Below, one piece after another: positions 15,280 through 17,597 of a stretch of 17,597 bases of DNA. Within the stretch, counting starts at the first letter, position 1, and every line of letters starts with the position of its first letter. The notes under the pieces were generated by a model. That model was not told the DNA's origin, made no database searches, and was given only the letters and a program-made list of their open reading frames with translations. The stretch lies in NCBI GenBank assembly GCA_944369635.1, contig CALVXL010000074.1, positions 1 to 17,597 on the forward strand. The letters are read 5' to 3'. Both the position numbers and the translations under genes were made by a program. This DNA comes from an uncultured Clostridia bacterium. GTDB lineage: Bacteria; Bacillota; Clostridia; Christensenellales; Borkfalkiaceae.

Positions 15280-16212
15280 CTACGCCTTGCGGGCAATTTC
15301 CGTCAGCTTTCTCAATCGGTGATTCAAACAGCTTTTCGTAACGCTGAGCCGCTCGGAAAGCTCCTGCAGCGTATCTTCGGGAAACTTTCTGCGTGCCTCC
15401 GCCGTTTCGCGCAGTTCCTCCCTCAAGCCGCTTAAAACGCCCTTGCTTTCCAGCTCGTCGATGGCGGCGATGACCTTTTCCGCCGCGTCCATCTGTTTGG
15501 TAACGTTGGCAAGATCGCAGTTTTTCTGGCGGTTGGCGTTGCCCACCACTTCCTTTTCGATCATGATATCCGTCAGCTCCAGCGCGGCTTTCGGCGCGCC
15601 CGCAAACACTAAAAAGTCCTTAATCTCTTCGGCGGATTTGACGTAAACGACGTAACTGCCCTTTCTTAAGGTGCTTTTCGCGCCGATATTCATAGAAGAA
15701 AGCGCGCCCTCCGCCGCGGAAGCGAGTTCCGCCCCCGACAACACGAATTCCAAATGATATCCCGTACTCGCCTTACCTTCGCCCCGGCGCCGCGGTACGG
15801 TGATATTTCCCGCGCCGACAAACAGCCCTTTTAAAAAGGCTTTTTTCGCGCCGATATCCTCCAGATCTCCCCCCGCCGCAAAGGAAACGCCGTCCTCCGT
15901 CAAAATTTTCAGATCGGCTAAAATCTCCGCCGCGCGAGGTCCGCCGCATTCGAAAATAAGCCGTTCCTTTTTATTGAGCGCGTCGCTTTTGGAAAAGCAT
16001 TCCGTCGGCGCATACCCGTAAACCGAATCGAACAGATACGCCGCGTATTTTGCCGCGGAAACGCTTTCGGTAGAAAATTCGAACCCGATCTTCCCGCCGG
16101 CGAGAACGACGGAGCCGCACCCGCGCAAAAACCCCGAAAGATAGGCTTTTTTATTTTCCGAAGCCGCGCTTTTTTCCGTCAGCTCCTCTTTCACCTTTTC
16201 GGTAAAATTCAT
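15280..16212 (-). CDS. whiA: Sporulation/cell-division regulator WhiA
   Basis: WhiA is a DNA-binding protein conserved in Gram-positive bacteria; it controls sporulation division genes in actinobacteria and affects division and chromosome segregation in Firmicutes. The start at 16212 (MNFTEKVKEELTEK, 310 residues) fits the family and follows a GGGGAGAA site. The N-terminal part resembles LAGLIDADG homing endonucleases without their catalytic residues (SGFLRGCGSV near residue 29 and AFLKGLFVGAGNIT near 118). The C-terminal part is a helix-turn-helix with TLQELSERLSVTKSCLNHRLRKL. The ATG overlaps the stop of the PHP gene as ATGA. In this frame the sequence is open for a further 87 codons upstream, to 16473. 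The usual partners rapZ and yvcK are absent immediately upstream. Confidence 0.95.
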   Translation of the reverse strand: MNFTEKVKEELTEKSAASENKKAYLSGFLRGCGSVVLAGGKIGFEFSTESVSAAKYAAYLFDSVYGYAPTECFSKSDALNKKERLIFECGGPRAAEILADLKILTEDGVSFAAGGDLEDIGAKKAFLKGLFVGAGNITVPRRRGEGKASTGYHLEFVLSGAELASAAEGALSSMNIGAKSTLRKGSYVVYVKSAEEIKDFLVFAGAPKAALELTDIMIEKEVVGNANRQKNCDLANVTKQMDAAEKVIAAIDELESKGVLSGLREELRETAEARRKFPEDTLQELSERLSVTKSCLNHRLRKLTEIARKA

Positions 16213-16988
16213 TTCTCCCCTTGCTCCTTGAACCTTCTGAACCTGAAATCGGGCAGACGCCCGTCGATATTGTCGATCCGCGCCGTGTCGATACTCACCC
16301 GCGCGAGCAGGTTTTCCACAAGGGAAATTTCCCCCACGCGGTCGGGCGAATGGGCGTCGCTGCCGATGATAAAGCGCGCCTGCGTTTTTGCCGCGATGTC
16401 GGCAATTTCCTCGTCGAAAAGATGCGTTTTTTTTTTTTTTAGCTCGATATACGTGCCGTAATCGGCGGCGCATTTCGCCACTTCCAGCGCGTCGGCAAAC
16501 ACGCAGAAATTCATATGCGTTACGGCGTCGATCGGATTGTTTTTAATGACGTTGATATACGTTTTCGTCGTGCGGCGCACCAGATCTTTCGAGGGTTTTA
16601 TTCTAAGCCCGTGGCGGAGATAGTTCGGCAGGAACAAATTGAAAATGTCCTTGACTCCGCACAGGACGAATTTATGAAATCCCGTCAAAAACACGTCGAA
16701 TTCATCGTATTTCGACGGCGGCAGATCGGTCTTTCCGCTTTCGGAAAGGATGTTCGATTCCACGCCCGTCAGAACCTTTACGGCATATTTTTCGTTTGCC
16801 GCCGCAACGTCCTGTAAAAGGTGCGGCATTTTTCTTTCTTTCAGCCCGAACGCGGGATGATTGAACCCGTGATCGGTGATGGCGAGCTCCTTAAGCCCCA
16901 GCTTGTCCGCCGCCGCGGCGTTATCGAAAACCGTGCCGCTGCCGTGGGAATATCTCGTATGCGTATGGTAATCCGCAGTAAGTTTCAT
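16209..16988 (-). CDS. YcdX-like PHP-domain metal-dependent phosphoesterase
   Basis: The 259-residue protein is a stand-alone PHP domain of the YcdX type, a TIM-barrel-like phosphoesterase with a trinuclear metal site. The expected nine ligands are visible: H8, H10, H15, H40, E77, H105, H158, D211 and H213, in HTHTRYSHG, TDHG, GVESN, GFHKF, THMN and GSDAH. The substrate is unknown; histidinol phosphatase is a less likely alternative, since no his genes are near. Start and stop overlap murB and whiA as ATGA on both sides, so it is translationally coupled to each. Residues 183-188 are encoded through 14 consecutive A bases (16440-16427), giving LKKKKT where relatives have a non-lysine loop. Ligands lie on both sides of the tract in one frame, so the gene is intact as written. 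Confidence 0.9.
   Translation of the reverse strand: MKLTADYHTHTRYSHGSGTVFDNAAAADKLGLKELAITDHGFNHPAFGLKERKMPHLLQDVAAANEKYAVKVLTGVESNILSESGKTDLPPSKYDEFDVFLTGFHKFVLCGVKDIFNLFLPNYLRHGLRIKPSKDLVRRTTKTYINVIKNNPIDAVTHMNFCVFADALEVAKCAADYGTYIELKKKKTHLFDEEIADIAAKTQARFIIGSDAHSPDRVGEISLVENLLARVSIDTARIDNIDGRLPDFRFRRFKEQGEK
16427..16440 (-). repeat. Homopolymer A14 tract inside the PHP gene
   Basis: Fourteen consecutive A residues on the minus strand encode the end of Leu183, Lys184-187 and the first base of Thr188. Runs of this length are prone to polymerase and ribosome slippage. A -1 shift here enters the frame that stays open into whiA. Confidence 0.95.
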
Positions 16989-17597
16989 GTAAAATCACCT
17001 ATAAAACGGACTTCTTCTTTCAATTTTACGCCGAATTGTCCGTATACCCTTTTCTTTATGTACAAAACGAGATCGTAAATATTCTGCGCCGTAGCTCCCC
17101 CCGTATTCAGGATAAAATTCGCGTGTTTTTCGCTGACGGTTGCGCCGCCGACGCGAAAACCTTTCAGCCCCGCGCGTTCGATCAGTTCCCCCGCGGCGTA
17201 ATTTTGCCCGTTGCGGAACACCGAACCGAACGTTTTGCCGACAGGCTGCTTCTCCCTGCGCTTTTTTATGATTTCTTCGCAGAACGCGCGGTCGAAACCT
17301 CTTTTCACCTCGATCCCCACTTCCAAAACCGCGCCGCCGATCGCGCTTTTCCGATAGGAAAAACCGCACTCCTTTTCAGAAAGCGTACAAACTTTTTCCC
17401 GATAAGTTCTAACAAAGGCGATTACGTCCTTCATCTCCCGCCCGAACGCCCCCGCGTTCATCACGGCAAGCCCGCCCGCGCTGGCGGGGATTCCGCACAG
17501 AAACTCCGCTCCGCCGAGATCGTTTTCACGGCAGAATGCCAGAATTTTCGCAACGCTCGCTCCGCATTGCATATAAAGAATCCCGTTTGCGTAAGAG
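16985..17597 (-). CDS. murB: UDP-N-acetylenolpyruvoylglucosamine reductase MurB (5' part missing)
   Basis: MurB reduces UDP-GlcNAc-enolpyruvate to UDP-MurNAc with NADPH and FAD in peptidoglycan synthesis. The frame is open to the right window edge, and the residues SYANGILY precede the first internal Met, so the true start lies outside. Visible family features are FLCGIPASAGGLAVMNAGAFG in the FAD-binding part, FSYRKS, the GSVFRN motif with the catalytic serine, and AGLKGFRVGGATVSEKHANFI. EEVRFIG at the end supplies the expected catalytic glutamate. The compact length suggests the type II form, without the extra loop of E. coli MurB. Its stop overlaps the PHP gene start as ATGA. Any promoter lies beyond the window. 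Confidence 0.95.
   Translation of the reverse strand, partial: SYANGILYMQCGASVAKILAFCRENDLGGAEFLCGIPASAGGLAVMNAGAFGREMKDVIAFVRTYREKVCTLSEKECGFSYRKSAIGGAVLEVGIEVKRGFDRAFCEEIIKKRREKQPVGKTFGSVFRNGQNYAAGELIERAGLKGFRVGGATVSEKHANFILNTGGATAQNIYDLVLYIKKRVYGQFGVKLKEEVRFIGDFT

Noticed and set aside
15280..16473. A 397-residue version of WhiA starting at 16473
   Set aside because: The extra 87 residues are arginine-rich translation of the PHP gene in the wrong frame. The start at 16212 has a good ribosome binding site and matches the family. The open frame is reported only as a possible slippage product.
1..17597. Defence island, prophage, CRISPR array, biosynthetic cluster or insertion sequence
   Set aside because: Every gene belongs to a housekeeping family or is a small membrane protein in a conserved neighbourhood. 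No integrase, transposase, long repeats or spaced repeats were seen.

Overview
The window reads as a stretch of chromosome from an anaerobic member of the Firmicutes, most likely an uncultured Clostridia lineage. This rests on the HrcA/CIRCE heat-shock module followed by prmA-rsmE-mtaB-HIT-rpsU, on a murB-PHP-whiA-dnaE-pfkA neighbourhood, on a DnaE with an intact PHP domain, and on a PPi-type phosphofructokinase. The lineage is an inference; no rRNA or other decisive marker is present. All 16 recognisable genes lie on the minus strand (14 complete, 2 cut by the window ends), and coding density is very high.

In transcription order (right to left): (1) 17597-8779, murB (5' part missing), a YcdX-like PHP phosphoesterase, whiA, a small two-span membrane protein with a YcxB-like tail, dnaE, ATP-type pfkA and PPi-type pfp. 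The first three genes are joined by ATGA stop/start overlaps. The run ends at a strong GC-rich hairpin at 8711-8742. It couples wall precursor synthesis, the WhiA regulator, the replicative polymerase and the glycolytic entry step. (2) 8548-3677, the heat-shock operon hrcA-grpE-dnaK-dnaJ, with a good sigma-A promoter, a CIRCE operator just downstream of the expected transcription start, and a terminator hairpin after dnaJ. The grpE-dnaK and dnaK-dnaJ gaps carry perfect hairpins. (3) 3676-287, a structured leader followed by prmA-rsmE-mtaB-HIT. The first three encode modification enzymes for ribosomal protein L11, 16S rRNA and tRNA, and are tightly packed. (4) 162-1, a near-consensus promoter and the start of rpsU (ribosomal protein bS21).

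This is mainly housekeeping DNA. I see no mobile element, CRISPR array, tRNA or rRNA, and nothing that convincingly forms a new defence or biosynthetic system. The details most worth a second look are small: a tandem duplication of the CIRCE half-site that also supplies the hrcA ribosome binding site; a 14-A tract inside the PHP gene whose -1 frame stays open into whiA; mutually exclusive hairpins in the prmA leader; and adjacent ATP- and PPi-type phosphofructokinases.
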